DNA from: Luidia sarsii
Lineage: Eukaryota > Echinodermata > Asteroidea > Paxillosida > Luidiidae
Length of the DNA: 64,000 nt
Reading direction: 5' to 3'
Assembly (NCBI GenBank): GCA_949987565.1
Contig: OX465104.1
Span: 5,237,248 to 5,301,247 of the forward strand
In this document: piece after piece, positions 25,401 to 30,200 of the stretch
Layout: every line of letters begins with the position of its first letter
Numbering within the stretch: the first letter of the stretch is position 1
Notes under the pieces: generated by a model
The model's database searches: none
What the model was told of the DNA's origin: nothing
Seen by the model: the letters and a program-made list of their open reading frames with translations, nothing else
Position numbers and translations under genes: made by a program

Positions 25401-25922
25401 GCAAAAGACAAACATGTGACATTATCTGATGACAAGCAAAAGACAAATACGTGACATTATCCAATGACAAGCAAAAGACAAACATGTGACATTATCCAAT
25501 GACAAGCAAAAGACAAACATGTGACATTATCTGATGACAAGCAAAAGACAAACATGTGACATTATCCAATGACAAGCAAAAGACAAACAGAGCATTATTC
25601 TTACAGTTACAGTTCCATTTACTGAATTAGTAAATAATCTTCTGAAATCAGAATGTTTCAAATATAAAATCATATTAATTATTATGTGATCTCGTATTAA
25701 TTTAATGATATTACGATACCGGCATCTAGTATTATAATGTATATAACAAGTCATAACTACTAACTAGTCTGGTCATAAGTACAGACTGTAGTGTACATCA
25801 TCCATTGTAATTTGTATTGTTATGTATGCATTAATTTTTCGTTCAATTACACACAAACGATTGACACATAAGAAAATCGAGTACAGTCTACAGACTGTCA
25901 CTGTACAGTACTTACGTTCCAT
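1367..25922 (-). CDS. KATNIP: KATNIP (katanin-interacting protein) gene, 33 coding exons, 3' end missing
   Basis: Orthologue of KATNIP/KIAA0556, a cilium-base and microtubule-associated protein that binds katanin; loss in humans causes Joubert syndrome (known biology). The joined exons give 1,546 in-frame codons from an ATG at 25922 (human protein about 1,618 aa), so roughly 100-200 residues lie off the left edge. Seen: an N-terminal block with KHDEYLLNLQQKNR and KLKAKDEKQIQLEQKEQGFSLYINGAN (residues about 33-80), a long acidic low-complexity middle, then four copies of the family's DUF4457-type beta-sandwich unit at about residues 575-735, 1035-1185, 1312-1480 and from 1505. Each unit opens with a TWGD-like strand (NWGH in the first) and the first three close with WNYNK. 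No frameshift or internal stop was needed. It diverges from TELO2 at 26 kb. Introns are swollen with repeats. Confidence 0.93.
1489..1497 (-). promoter_or_regulatory. U12-type branch site of KATNIP intron 32
   Basis: On the minus strand it reads TTCCTGAAC against the U12 branch consensus TTCCTTRAY (one mismatch). The branch adenosine lies about 12 nt upstream of the exon 33 acceptor, inside the short window U12 introns require. Confidence 0.85.
1552..1895. repeat. 68-bp tandem repeat, 5 copies
   Basis: Units start at 1552, 1620, 1688, 1757 and 1826, each opening GATCCCTTCCCTACTGC. It lies inside the 571-bp U12-type intron of KATNIP. A long open frame here is an artefact of the unit length. 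Confidence 0.95.
2049..2113 (-). CDS. KATNIP: KATNIP exon 32 (ends at a U12-type donor)
   Basis: Encodes RQSLVAMERPSQEYVPMHMP then CG. The donor is GGAT/GTATCCTT, matching the U12-type 5' splice site exactly. With the exon 33 acceptor below, the join reads CGFVFQLQLISTWGDPYY, matching the human CGFIFQFQLLTSWGDPYY; no U2-type donor gives this. Confidence 0.92.
2213..2514. mobile_element. PIF/Harbinger-like MITE with TTA target duplication
   Basis: Ends are inverted (GGCCAAGTAAA ... TTTACTTGGCC) and flanked by TTA on both sides, the usual 3-bp target duplication of that superfamily. Related copies or fragments lie at about 20800-20990, 23464-23615, 28264-29360 and 33502-33898. No transposase is encoded. 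Confidence 0.7.
2603..2642 (+). repeat. Variant hammerhead-like repeat, well-preserved copy
   Basis: Order seen: GCCT, TTGAGAAA, stem II GGTCCT-GCT-AGGATC, GAAA, C, GTC, AGGC. Stem I (GCCT/AGGC) and stem II pair fully as RNA (one G-U). The strand that should be CUGANGA is UUGAGAAA. A degenerate copy follows at 2766-2810. Confidence 0.75.
2872..3056 (-). CDS. KATNIP: KATNIP exon 31
   Basis: Encodes AKMVHVFMDDRRISPSEGYL then IRKGPGFCHFDFAQEISFSD, the best-conserved string of the C-terminal half. Acceptor CTCCCAG, donor AAG/GTGAAG, phase 0 in, 2 out. Confidence 0.96.
3464..3629 (-). CDS. KATNIP: KATNIP exon 30
   Basis: Encodes LIDGSNVSTSDEHMWLIPFT and LRIWNYNKTPEDTYRG. Acceptor TTGTAG, donor GGG/GTAAAT, phase 2 in, 0 out. 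Confidence 0.96.
3719..4372. repeat. 67-bp satellite-like tandem array, about 10 copies
   Basis: Unit starts at 3848, 3915 and 3982 show a 67-bp period. Each unit contains ACTGGTTCCC and its inverse GGGAACCAGT about 25 bp apart, so every unit can fold. It lies in the intron between KATNIP exons 30 and 29. Confidence 0.95.
4593..4770 (-). CDS. KATNIP: KATNIP exon 29 (third DUF4457-type unit)
   Basis: Encodes LKLNFTSTWGDMYYLGMTGL, PRDLNHLPGYGRDDRTLDK. Acceptor GGAACAG, donor AA/GTAAGT, phase 1 in, 2 out. Confidence 0.96.
5370..5595 (-). CDS. KATNIP: KATNIP exon 28
   Basis: Starts ERPMTQARMFRDKKSVREIM; the ERPMTQA motif is conserved. The rest is Pro/Thr-rich linker. Acceptor AATCTCAG, donor AGAC/GTAAGA, phase 0 in, 1 out. 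Confidence 0.9.
5640..5735 (-). mobile_element. tRNA-derived SINE copy
   Basis: On the minus strand: GGGCTGGATAGCTCAGCTGG (A-box region) and GGTTCAATCCCCGGTCC (B-box region), ending at CAAAGTTTTCCTTGC. This is the internal RNA polymerase III promoter layout of a tRNA-related SINE. The anticodon-stem region is too diverged for a functional tRNA. Confidence 0.8.
5764..5880. repeat. Arm of the canonical hammerhead repeat family, folded back
   Basis: GGTGACACCATGTATAAGATC and GGTATGGTTCTGAAAAGAAC match the flank of the copy at 47.66 kb; the pieces face each other around 5820-5870. The ribozyme core itself is absent here. Confidence 0.6.
6175..6315 (-). CDS. KATNIP: KATNIP exon 27
   Basis: Encodes TILFTEEEEILELISRHDEV, the TILFT strand known from the family, then an acidic tail. 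Acceptor CATCAG, donor GAG/GTAATA, phase 0 both sides. Confidence 0.92.
6499..6760. repeat. Repeat family starting TTAACCACTT, partial copy
   Basis: Closely resembles 49437-49665 (for example GGATGATTGAGGGATACC in both). The complete copy at 49.4-50.0 kb is bounded by inverted TTAACCACTTC ends, suggesting a TTAA-targeting MITE (piggyBac or Kolobok type). Confidence 0.6.
6960..7055 (+). mobile_element. tRNA-derived SINE copy, plus orientation
   Basis: GGGCTGGATAGCTCAGATGG (A box) and the B-box region around TTTGAGTCCTGGTCCAG, then CAAAGTTTTCTTTGCC and an A-run tail at 7050-7065. The orientation is opposite to most copies in KATNIP introns. Confidence 0.8.
7233..7275 (-). CDS. KATNIP: KATNIP exon 26 (43 nt)
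   Basis: Encodes ASGTTEGDTDSFGD. Acceptor TTTTCAG, donor GAT/GTGAGT, phase 2 in, 0 out. Confidence 0.88.
7431..7525 (-). CDS. KATNIP: KATNIP exon 25
   Basis: Encodes NYNKSRIHSFRGARDIEISL then FKGEIE, completing WNYNK of the second unit across the intron. Donor AG/GTTGGG, acceptor GTTTCAG, phase 0 in, 2 out. Confidence 0.95.
7647..7870. mobile_element. MITE with CAGGGATGTAAG ends and 6-bp target duplication
   Basis: Inverted 12-bp ends CAGGGATGTAAG/CTTACATCCCTG flanked by TATGAA on both sides. The right terminus is duplicated in tandem. Internal GAGTGAGCGCTTA and GTGCAGGGCGCCC are shared by all copies. Related copies: about 8772-8998, 12283-12545, 18116-18354, 30763-31240, 34906-35235 and 48431-48734. 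Confidence 0.85.
8107..8215 (-). mobile_element. tRNA-derived SINE copy
   Basis: GACTTGAACAGGATTTGAACCC marks the inverted B box and CAGAGCTAATGG the degraded A-box side, just 3' of KATNIP exon 24. Confidence 0.65.
8249..8446 (-). CDS. KATNIP: KATNIP exon 24
   Basis: Encodes ISADPRDINILSEYGFDPRV then VTNLIDGVNRTRDDTHMWLA, among the most conserved sequence of the protein. 66 codons, phase 0 both sides. Acceptor TTTCAG, donor TGG/GTGAGT. Confidence 0.96.
8484..8575. repeat. Inverted pair of variant hammerhead-like repeats
   Basis: A minus copy (CCTGACGTTTCGATCC at 8484) faces a plus copy (GGATCGAAACGTCAGG at about 8556). The family's long flank TTGGTAATTTTAGTCAGTAA follows to about 8640. Confidence 0.7.
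8772..8998. mobile_element. MITE with CAGGGATGTAAG ends, TATGAT duplication
   Basis: Bounded by TATGAT on both sides; same inverted ends and interior as the copy at 7647. An A/T run interrupts the right half near 8943-8960. Confidence 0.85.
9102..9243 (-). CDS. KATNIP: KATNIP exon 23 (second DUF4457-type unit)
   Basis: Encodes FEIPLLPMGQSLTVNIRTTW followed by GDKHYIGLNGIEVFKSDG, nearly diagnostic for KATNIP. Acceptor TCTTACAG, donor GAG/GTTTGT, phase 2 in, 0 out. Confidence 0.95.
9696..9765 (-). CDS. KATNIP: KATNIP exon 22
   Basis: Encodes GDALDGYISARKPTPLEEG. Acceptor GGCTGCAG, donor AG/GTAAGG, phase 1 in, 2 out. Confidence 0.87.
9870..10120 (-). mobile_element. Longer tRNA-derived SINE copy
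   Basis: Besides the tRNA-like head (inverted B box GGACTTGAACCC, A box CATCTGAGCTATCC) it carries a further 150 bp shared with about 16195-16460 and 24740-25000 (GTATATCTCCAGGGATCAC, TGGCTACAGCAGCTCAGG), which is likely the full-length SINE body. Confidence 0.8.
10530..10748 (-). CDS. KATNIP: KATNIP exon 21
   Basis: Encodes LMADENEDTRWRQRSVSMDE and, near its end, LEESWTSLNLFNKSQMGRIS, the conserved ESW..L..FN.S..GRIS block. Acceptor CTCTCAG, donor GCTG/GTAACA, phase 1 in, 1 out. Confidence 0.9.
10805..11160. mobile_element. Large inverted-repeat copy of the canonical hammerhead family
   Basis: Arms of about 150 bp (10805-10970 and 11005-11160) share GGTGACACCATGTAAATTC, GTGGTTCTGAAAAGAAC and GGGAGTGGGGCTTATGTAGT with their inverse counterparts. 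The left arm holds a minus-strand hammerhead core (10875-10915); the right arm keeps only the 3' half (CTGTTCGAAACGTCGAG). Confidence 0.8.
10875..10915 (-). ncRNA. Hammerhead ribozyme motif (slightly degenerate)
   Basis: Minus strand reads CTC, CTGAAGA, CGAGCAG-AGTACA-CTGTTCG (stem II), AAAC, ATC. All CUGANGA and GAAA core bases are present; the cleavage triplet is AUC instead of GUC. Stem II closes with a G-U pair. Confidence 0.7.
12208..12632. repeat. 75-bp direct duplication flanking a MITE copy
   Basis: TTCCATAAATTTCTGTTTGAATGG occurs at about 12231 and 12580 with matching neighbours on both sides, and between them sits a CAGGGATGTAAG-type MITE (12283-12545) that has lost a clean target duplication. 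The copies may reflect local duplication around the insertion. Confidence 0.7.
12666..12721 (-). CDS. KATNIP: KATNIP exon 20
   Basis: Encodes DVEPKKKKSKRPPWLSNF, matching the family's basic PPWL motif. Acceptor CTCACAG, donor TTTA/GTAAGT, phase 2 in, 1 out. Confidence 0.87.
12762..12850 (-). mobile_element. tRNA-derived SINE copy
   Basis: CAAAGTTTTCTTCGCC end, inverted B box (GGGAATTGAACCC) and A-box side ACCATCTGAGG, directly 5' of KATNIP exon 20 on the minus strand. Confidence 0.7.
13535..13657 (-). CDS. KATNIP: KATNIP exon 19
   Basis: Encodes EEDLPTAQPEGVDQSLEEPP then MMQQLQSITG. Acceptor CGCATAG, donor GG/GTGGGT, phase 2 in, 2 out. Confidence 0.83.
13736..13857. mobile_element. Palindromic MITE with GCCGTGTCTGAAAC ends
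   Basis: Ends GCCGTGTCTGAAACGGG and CCCGTTTCGGACACGGC are inverted; the interior AGAGCTAGG...GTAGCTCT also pairs. A second copy lies at 44352-44478. Confidence 0.75.
14173..14729 (-). CDS. KATNIP: KATNIP exon 18 (longest exon)
   Basis: Opens with DLHVGVKDARILVGGEPVWS then GCGNQVFDYN, closing the first DUF4457-type unit, followed by about 140 residues of basic, serine-rich linker. 557 nt. Acceptor TTGCAAAG, donor GC/GTAAGT, phase 0 in, 2 out. Confidence 0.93.
15256..15375 (-). mobile_element. tRNA-derived SINE copy
   Basis: ACCGGACCGGGACTTGAACC is the inverted B-box side and ATCTGAGCCATCCAGCCC the A-box side. It abuts KATNIP exon 17. Confidence 0.75.
15448..15591 (-). CDS. KATNIP: KATNIP exon 17
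   Basis: Encodes MWSCGFRSGDTLRLLFDL and ends SRIDVWNYNKSLK, the unit's WNYNK hallmark. Acceptor GTGACAG, donor AAG/GTAATT, phase 0 both sides. Confidence 0.93.
15745..15870 (+). repeat. Variant hammerhead-like repeat with long flank
   Basis: CTTTGAGAAAGGTCCTACTAG (in two parts), AAAACGTCAGGG (GAAA changed to AAAA), then the family flank TTTTAGTCAGTGAGCAGTTTG to about 15870. Confidence 0.65.
15895..16110 (-). CDS. KATNIP: KATNIP exon 16 (start of first DUF4457-type unit)
   Basis: Encodes STKVLLEVTTNWGHPSRIGL and DVQFFDHNGRKMVL, equivalent to the human STWG...GLTEVQFF strand. 72 codons, phase 0 on both sides. Acceptor CGCACAG, donor AAG/GTAAAG. Confidence 0.93.
16195..16460 (-). mobile_element. 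Full-length tRNA-derived SINE copy
   Basis: Same order as 9870-10120: inverted B box, A box (ATCTGAGCTATCCAGCCC), then the non-tRNA body GTATATCTCCAGGGATCAC. A more diverged tRNA-like piece lies at 16715-16800. Confidence 0.75.
16872..17058 (-). CDS. KATNIP: KATNIP exon 15
   Basis: Encodes RSQRKLMEALGRVAEST, an acidic methionine-rich stretch and FKTPMLAPRTK. Acceptor TGTAAAG, donor AAG/GTCGGT, phase 2 in, 0 out. Confidence 0.85.
17767..17954 (-). CDS. KATNIP: KATNIP exon 14
   Basis: Low-complexity Ser/Pro stretch followed by a conserved helix, NLSEDKLEFVLDKVKQLDA. Acceptor GATCAG after a long pyrimidine tract, donor AAG/GTAAAG, phase 0 in, 2 out. Confidence 0.85.
18116..18354. mobile_element. 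MITE with CAGGGATGTAAG-type ends, GTAGTT duplication
   Basis: Left end mutated to CACGGATGTAAG, right end CTTACATCCCTG, flanked by GTAGTT on both sides. The GAGTGAGCGCTTA segment is duplicated internally. Confidence 0.82.
18448..18620 (-). CDS. KATNIP: KATNIP exon 13
   Basis: Encodes APSTRRPLSSQKKIPETGWK then SDDLSAIQKAMRAENES. Acceptor TTCTAG, donor GAG/GTACTT, phase 1 in, 0 out. Confidence 0.85.
19239..19354 (-). CDS. KATNIP: KATNIP exon 12
   Basis: Encodes RKADADEVSLATRPSELKSK and on to LREFKTSS. Acceptor AATAAACAG, donor TCAG/GTTTGT, phase 2 in, 1 out. Confidence 0.85.
19489..19516 (-). CDS. KATNIP: KATNIP micro-exon 11 (28 nt)
   Basis: Only 28 nt (GHKQKVLSA) between TTCCTAG and AAG/GTGAGT. 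It is needed to convert phase 1 to phase 2 between exons 10 and 12, which supports it strongly despite its size. Confidence 0.82.
19548..19670. repeat. Repeat with CAATGAGGGT ends and tRNA-like arm
   Basis: CAATGAGGGTCTGCCCC then GCTTTGCCCGATGCCTGAT and GGATTCCAACCCGCGACTCC. The same family is at 13100-13165, 27252-27375, 29917-30060, 30125-30200 and, as a long palindrome, 57637-57905. Confidence 0.6.
20410..20563 (-). CDS. KATNIP: KATNIP exon 10
   Basis: Encodes a serine and acid-rich segment ending LLPGDMIVLEFASP. Acceptor CATCCACAG, donor CCAG/GTTAGA, phase 0 in, 1 out. Confidence 0.85.
20684..20740 (-). CDS. KATNIP: KATNIP exon 9
   Basis: A 57-nt exon encoding MLRKSLEANADIRTSISTK. Acceptor TCCTTTAAG, donor AAG/GTATGC, phase 0 on both sides, so it could be skipped without a frameshift. 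Confidence 0.78.
21008..21190 (-). CDS. KATNIP: KATNIP exon 8
   Basis: Encodes MAENLSQILARPAHEGDEDL then a run of glutamates (EEEEMEFEEEEED). Acceptor TGTACAG, donor AGG/GTAAAT, phase 0 both sides (61 codons). Confidence 0.85.
21214..21860 (-). repeat. Tandem array of a tRNA-derived SINE, four units
   Basis: CTTGAGCAATTTCAATGTC recurs at 21353, 21513 and 21673 (diverged at 21214 and 21833), giving an exact 160-bp period for the last three units. Each unit contains the inverted B-box and A-box sides (CTGAGCTATCCAGCC). It lies between KATNIP exons 8 and 7. Confidence 0.88.
21967..22103 (-). CDS. KATNIP: KATNIP exon 7
   Basis: Encodes EPDCEYSDDFEVYESMK and a Gln-rich tail; the EYSDDFE acidic motif is typical of this protein. 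Acceptor TTCTTAG, donor GAA/GTAAGT, phase 1 in, 0 out. Confidence 0.88.
22218..22275 (+). repeat. Variant hammerhead-like repeat
   Basis: GCCTTTGAGAAAGG, GTCCTGCTAGGATT, GAAATGTCAGGC: stem I and stem II intact, with GAAA and the GUC triplet (stem III A-U, U-G). Confidence 0.7.
22425..22488 (-). CDS. KATNIP: KATNIP exon 6
   Basis: Encodes ESFDIKTSKGDKLRVRSRWG. Acceptor CTCTCCACAG, donor GAG/GTAAAT, phase 0 in, 1 out. Confidence 0.85.
22775..22980. mobile_element. Canonical hammerhead family copy
   Basis: Contains AAGTGCTACATGGTGTCACC, the ribozyme core and the flank GGTTCTTTTTAGAACCACAC with ACTCACAAAAGAGAA. Direct rather than inverted arrangement of the two TGGTGTCA/CGGTGTCA blocks. Confidence 0.7.
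22868..22908 (+). ncRNA. Hammerhead ribozyme motif, cleavage triplet lost
   Basis: CTGAAGA, stem II TGAACAG-AGTATA-CTGTTCG, GAAA are present; GTC has decayed to GGTTG, so self-cleavage is unlikely. Confidence 0.6.
23061..23173 (-). CDS. KATNIP: KATNIP exon 5
   Basis: Encodes DVPRRPVRGFHAYQEP and a basic tail ending RRNWLQ. Acceptor TTCCCAG, donor CAG/GTAGGT, phase 1 in, 0 out. Confidence 0.85.
23758..23924 (-). CDS. KATNIP: KATNIP exon 4
   Basis: Encodes VLKKLKAKDEKQIQLEQ, then GFSLYINGAN, the most conserved N-terminal signature of the family, then a basic proline-serine stretch. Acceptor TTGAACAG, donor GGAG/GTCAGT, phase 2 in, 1 out. Confidence 0.92.
24402..24472 (-). CDS. KATNIP: KATNIP exon 3
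   Basis: Encodes the conserved KHDEYLLNLQQKNR helix. The donor reads CAG/GCAAGT, a textbook GC-AG intron donor; no GT donor preserves the join to exon 4. Confidence 0.88.
24610..25000 (-). mobile_element. Two adjacent tRNA-derived SINE fragments
   Basis: A truncated head (24619-24650) and an almost full-length copy (about 24735-25000) with inverted B box, A box ATCTGAGCTATCCAGCCC and the SINE body. Located between KATNIP exons 3 and 2. Confidence 0.7.
25160..25218 (-). CDS. KATNIP: KATNIP exon 2
   Basis: Acceptor CTTCAG and donor CAG/GTCATG (weak). Encodes PAQRRQWQKGEHPIQLPKEQ, phase 1 in, phase 0 out. Weakly conserved, so the exon rests on splice sites and frame continuity. Confidence 0.7.
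25241..25590. repeat. 35-bp minisatellite, 10 copies
   Basis: GACATTATCCAATGACAAGC starts at 25243, 25278, 25313, 25348 and 25383, an exact 35-bp period; some units have CTGATG for CCAATG. It lies immediately upstream of KATNIP exon 2, in the first intron. Confidence 0.95.
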
Positions 25923-26060
25923 AATTCAATTATCAGCAATCGCACCGGGGATCGGAGCTAGAATTACACCAGGAAGAGAGAGAAGCTTTCCAACTCCAGT
26001 TTGTCGCTGTCAGAAATGTTGCAAGTCATGTCGGAGAGTGAGATACATGACCTCAGATCT
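25916..26060 (-). CDS. KATNIP: KATNIP exon 1 (5'UTR plus first 7 coding bases)
   Basis: Coding bases 25916-25922 (ATGGAAC) end at a strong GTAAGT donor. Joining them to exon 2 keeps one open frame through exon 3. The 5' limit is approximate. The leader holds a 21-codon upstream ORF (26029-25964) that would end before the true start, so translation may need leaky scanning. Confidence 0.7.
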
Positions 26061-26149
26061 AGGCCCTGTTGTGTGAAAAATCGTTTACCATCACCACAAC
26101 TACGTCGCCATTATTGAATGCGTTTGTTGGTTGACAGAAAAAAATGTAC

Positions 26150-26227
26150 TCCAGACAGTACTCATCAATAGAGGGCGCCCCAAGGAAACAATTCTCCATT
26201 TTCTTTATTTCGCAGATGTTGGGTACG
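26150..26227 (+). other. TELO2: TELO2 non-coding first exon (5' limit approximate)
   Basis: Ends at a GTAAGT donor. Its ATG (26213) runs into a stop just after either candidate acceptor (26858 or 26876), so it would be a short upstream ORF and not the TELO2 start. Confidence 0.55.
26166..26182 (+). promoter_or_regulatory. CTCF-like site in KATNIP/TELO2 promoter
   Basis: CAATAGAGGGCGCCCCA resembles the CTCF core (CCASYAGRKGGCRS) with two mismatches. The identical 17-mer is in the other divergent promoter at 61555-61571. Confidence 0.6.
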
Positions 26228-26883
26228 GTAAGTGTTCAAAAAGATCATTAGTTTATCAGTTTTGCACTGAATCTAAAGGGTTAAGATGAACAGACATTTA
26301 TTTAATTGAGCACCGAGTCCATATGGTCAAATCTTAAGGAATAATTCCTTGATAATTTGGATGAATTTGTTCATCAAAGCCAGAGCAGACGACATAATTG
26401 AATTATTGTAAAGTTATTCCTCCAATGCTCAATGCATGGTTCAACATGAAGGAAGGTGGTTCAATTCAATGTACGCCGGAATAACTTGAAACAAGTTACT
26501 CTTTCTTTTCCTACCTCCATCCTTCTTTTTCCAAAATTTGTATAGAAATTATTAAGCAAAATCACTTTTCAAAATCAAAGTGCAAATTAAAGTCAAAATA
26601 AGTTTTGCTTTGTTTACTTTTAGTTTTACTTAGAGTTTGAATTTGTGACTGTCTCTGACTCTGAGTGAAACCAGAGTTCAAAAATGTCTTCTTATCGATA
26701 ATGACTTGAGTTGACCAAAATAACAGAAACAACGAAATAATGATTATGCCTAGCACTAATCCCAGCAGCTCCACAAACTGGTTTTCATCACTGAGTTTGA
26801 CACCAAGATATCTCATCCAATCATATTATAATAATGTTTATTTATTCACCATTATAGGGCTACTTATAACACCAGTGTCAGCC

Positions 26884-27233
26884 ATGACTGACATCAAGTC
26901 GTCCGTACGTCAGCTTGTCCGCGAATCCCAAAATGTCTTGTCGACCTCCCGTAACCACGACGAGCTACGCAGTGCCCTGGAAACGGTGTCGGAACTGCTC
27001 CCCAGGCGCCGCGATGCGGTTACCGCGGCAACCAAGCAGCAAGACGAAATGGTGGAGGAGTTTGTCGGGCATCATTTGGTTCGGTTTCTGGAGTTCCTCA
27101 TAAGTCAGTTCCGCCTGGATTGGTGCGGTCTGTTCGCTCACGAGGAGAGACAAAGATTGCTGGATGTTTTCTTCTTAGACGGTGTTCATCACCAGTCTGT
27201 CTTGGTTCTGTGTAATGCAATAACTCAAAGCAG
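26884..27233 (+). CDS. TELO2: TELO2 coding exon 1
   Basis: Starts MTDIKSSVRQLVRESQNVLS; includes HHLVRFLEFLISQFRLDW and HEERQRLLDVFFLDGVHHQS. Donor AG/GTAAGA, phase 2 out. Confidence 0.93.
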
Positions 27234-30200
27234 GTAAGATCTTCTCCATCAACAGGGGTTTACCCTACTTGGTGTGTAATTATACTCATACACTCAATCG
27301 TGCAAAGCACTGAGCATACAGTGTTTAATCCCACATCGAGTAGGGTAAACCCCTACATTCTCCTTGACGCAGAATCAAATCTTCTCTCTCTTAAACTTTT
27401 TTCTGCACCATCCTGATTCCTAACATCTAAAGTATTCCAGTCTTGTTTTGGTGTATACCTGTGTGCCTTCTGTTACACGTTTGCCTGAAAACTGAAATAA
27501 TTCCATGATTTCAATTTTCATATTATTGTTTGTTAAGCAGAATTGTAAAGCTCAAATGTTAGAGCATAGGTTAAATATTGGGCTTAAGTCCTGCTTGACT
27601 ATGTTATCATAGCTTGAATTCAATTTACAGTACCAATACTATTTAACTGAGTTGATACCATTCCTCAACCCTTGCCCTGTCCTAACAACCGTTTTTGATG
27701 TCGGCAGCCAATTTTAAGAACGTAAGTCTTGCGCCACAAAGACTCTTTTCAGCAATATTTAGCAAAGGCAGCAAAATGTTGCGTAAGTTACGCAACAAAA
27801 TGATGCGTATGCAACTTTTGAAGTTTCTTGAAATCGGCTACTGAAGTGTAAGGACTATAGAAATTGAATTCTTAAAAAGTTCTGTATGACTACCGGTACA
27901 TCAGCCTTTTCAGTACGTCCAACCACTTGTATCATCTGTTCTCCCTAGCCCAAGCTTCAAGCAGAACAAATGCGTATCCCTGCTGGAAGATTTCCTGCTC
28001 GGTAGCAAGATGTATGAGGTCATGTGGAGGCAGTGCTGTGTGTTATCCGATCTCAGTGATGAAGGAAGTCAGTCTGCTAGGCATAGAATGCTGTGGGAGC
28101 AACTCATCACAGTCATTGTCAGTCTGCCTGATAGAGTAGCCAATAAGCTGCACGGGAAATGCAGGTAAATCAAAATAAAAAAAAACAAGATGAATGTTGT
28201 ATCTGGGATGGAAATATTGTTAAAAATTTGGCCGAAGGAAAAGATGTTTTGATTGTTTTGTTAGGCCATGTAAAGACAAGTTTATTAGTTTCTCATCCTA
28301 ACTTTTCTTAAAAGGAGGATGCAGGCCTTTTTTTAGCTTTTCCGCCGCTTCCAGGGAAGCGGAAAAGCTATATCTGTTGTTCAGCTTTTTCTTAGTCTTC
28401 TTCTTCTCCCCCAAAGCCCATAGACAATGCACAGGGGTTTTGTAAGCACGACTTTGGTCATTGAACAGACTTGGATTTTTTTCAAACGTGGCAAATGCAT
28501 AAAGCCCATGCTGAAATTGATCCTAAACACCTTGATGTCATCATGACCTCATCACGTGTCACGTGACCTTGCTTTGAAGGGGCAAATTTCAAAATCCATT
28601 AAAAGCAAAAGTGCAAGTTCGTTTGGTTTCAACTTTGCACTGTATCTAAGTTGGGAAAAGGTGTATCCAAAAATTGCCATCGATTGACCGTGACATCATC
28701 TCATGAATATTTATGAGGTCATGAACTTTTCAGATTTTCACATTGAAATGAGCATATTTGGCCAACGGAGCGAGATTTTTTTCATTTTTTCTTTGATATC
28801 TATTGGGGACATGGTTTAGAAACACCTTCCGGAGCCAAAATGTCGTTACGCAATCTCATCAAAATGTGTGATTTTAAAACACATATAAGGCATTGGCCGA
28901 TCATCTCGAAATTTGGTATGTAGTTAGCTATCGTGCTAGACATTCCAAATCTAAAGTTTGGAACCGAAGGACCATTGTTTATATTTTTTATGAATTTTTG
29001 AATACCACACTCGAGTCCCATAGGCTTTGTGCACAAAATATGTACATGCGTTTTGGAGTAGGAATGGGGCTATTCTATGACTTGTTACAAACAGAAGCGG
29101 AAAAGCTCTATGCTCTGTTTCACAACAGACATATATTTCTCGTTTCCTTCTTTTTTTCTTCTTTCCAAAATAAAGTTTTTTTCCTAAAGACGGGTAATCT
29201 AATTTCCAGACGTTTCTGAAGTACGGTACGATATGTAGGCTCTGCATGTGCGAGGTTCAAAATCAATCAAAATTTTGTCTTTTTATCGTTTTATTTTTAA
29301 AAAGAAATAAATTGATGCGGCAGCAAAAAAAAACAATGCGGGCGGGAATGAAAAATTAATAAAAAAATTCACTAAATAATAAATAAATGATTATTGATTA
29401 ATTGATTAATTAAAGCATAACTTATTCCACCAAAGAGACTTACAATGTATGCCACTAAAGCCTGGGTTACTTTGCTTCTAGACTTCAAAATGTTTTCTAT
29501 ATTCTTTTTTTTTTTAGTAATATGAAACTTTTGCAAACTGCTTACTGACTAAATGGACCAAAATGCAAATCTTAGACAAGTAGAGACGTGACATTTTGAT
29601 TGTAGCAGGGACCTTTGTGAAAGGCTGATGTTCATTCTCATTCTTTTTATTTTGTATTTCAGCTCTTGTTTCTATCCTCAGGAGTATTTTACAATTCTTG
29701 CCAAGGACATCCTCAGGATACTTCATAAAGTTGTCGGTGAACTAAAAGGTGAGTTGCCCAAGAATCTATTCTTAAATATAGGACCTGAGAGCAGACTGAA
29801 AGACAAATGATTTCTGAAGATGAATTCAACGCAATGTTTTGAAAGTTATGCACTTTATTTTAATTTTGTTGATATATCATAGATATAACATAATGTTTGT
29901 GTCGAAAATAATGTAATTCAATGAGGGTTTGCCCTGCTCGACGTGCTAAACACTGAGTGCTCAATGCTTTGCCCGATGCCTGATGAAAAGAGCTCAGTGT
30001 TTATCACGTTGAGCAGGGCAAACCCTCATTGAATTACATTCTCCTTGACGCAAACATCATGATATATATGATGCAACACGGTACTCACCTCTGTACAATA
30101 TTCAAATCCACCACACGACCTCGACCAGCTCGATGTTCAAGTGGTTATGACATCTGCACGAGAAAGCTGGGGTCGCAGGTTCAAATCCCGCCCGAGCTAA

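Larger units (their letters stand above)
26030..26230. promoter_or_regulatory. Divergent promoter of KATNIP and TELO2
   Basis: The two first exons are inferred from facing donors: minus GGAAC/GTAAGT at 25916 and plus TACG/GTAAGT after 26227. Between them are a YY1-like site on the minus strand (CAATAATGGCGAC, 26104-26116) and CAATAGAGGGCGCCCCA (26166-26182). No TATA box is evident. Start sites are inferred, not seen. Confidence 0.65.

Noticed and set aside
25241..25590. CRISPR-like array of regularly spaced repeats
   Set aside because: It is a head-to-tail 35-bp minisatellite without unique spacers, in an animal intron.
26740..26883. N-terminal extension of TELO2 starting at 26740
   Set aside because: The 48 extra codons (hydrophobic, low conservation) precede a good acceptor, and known TELO2 proteins start at the position matching 26884.
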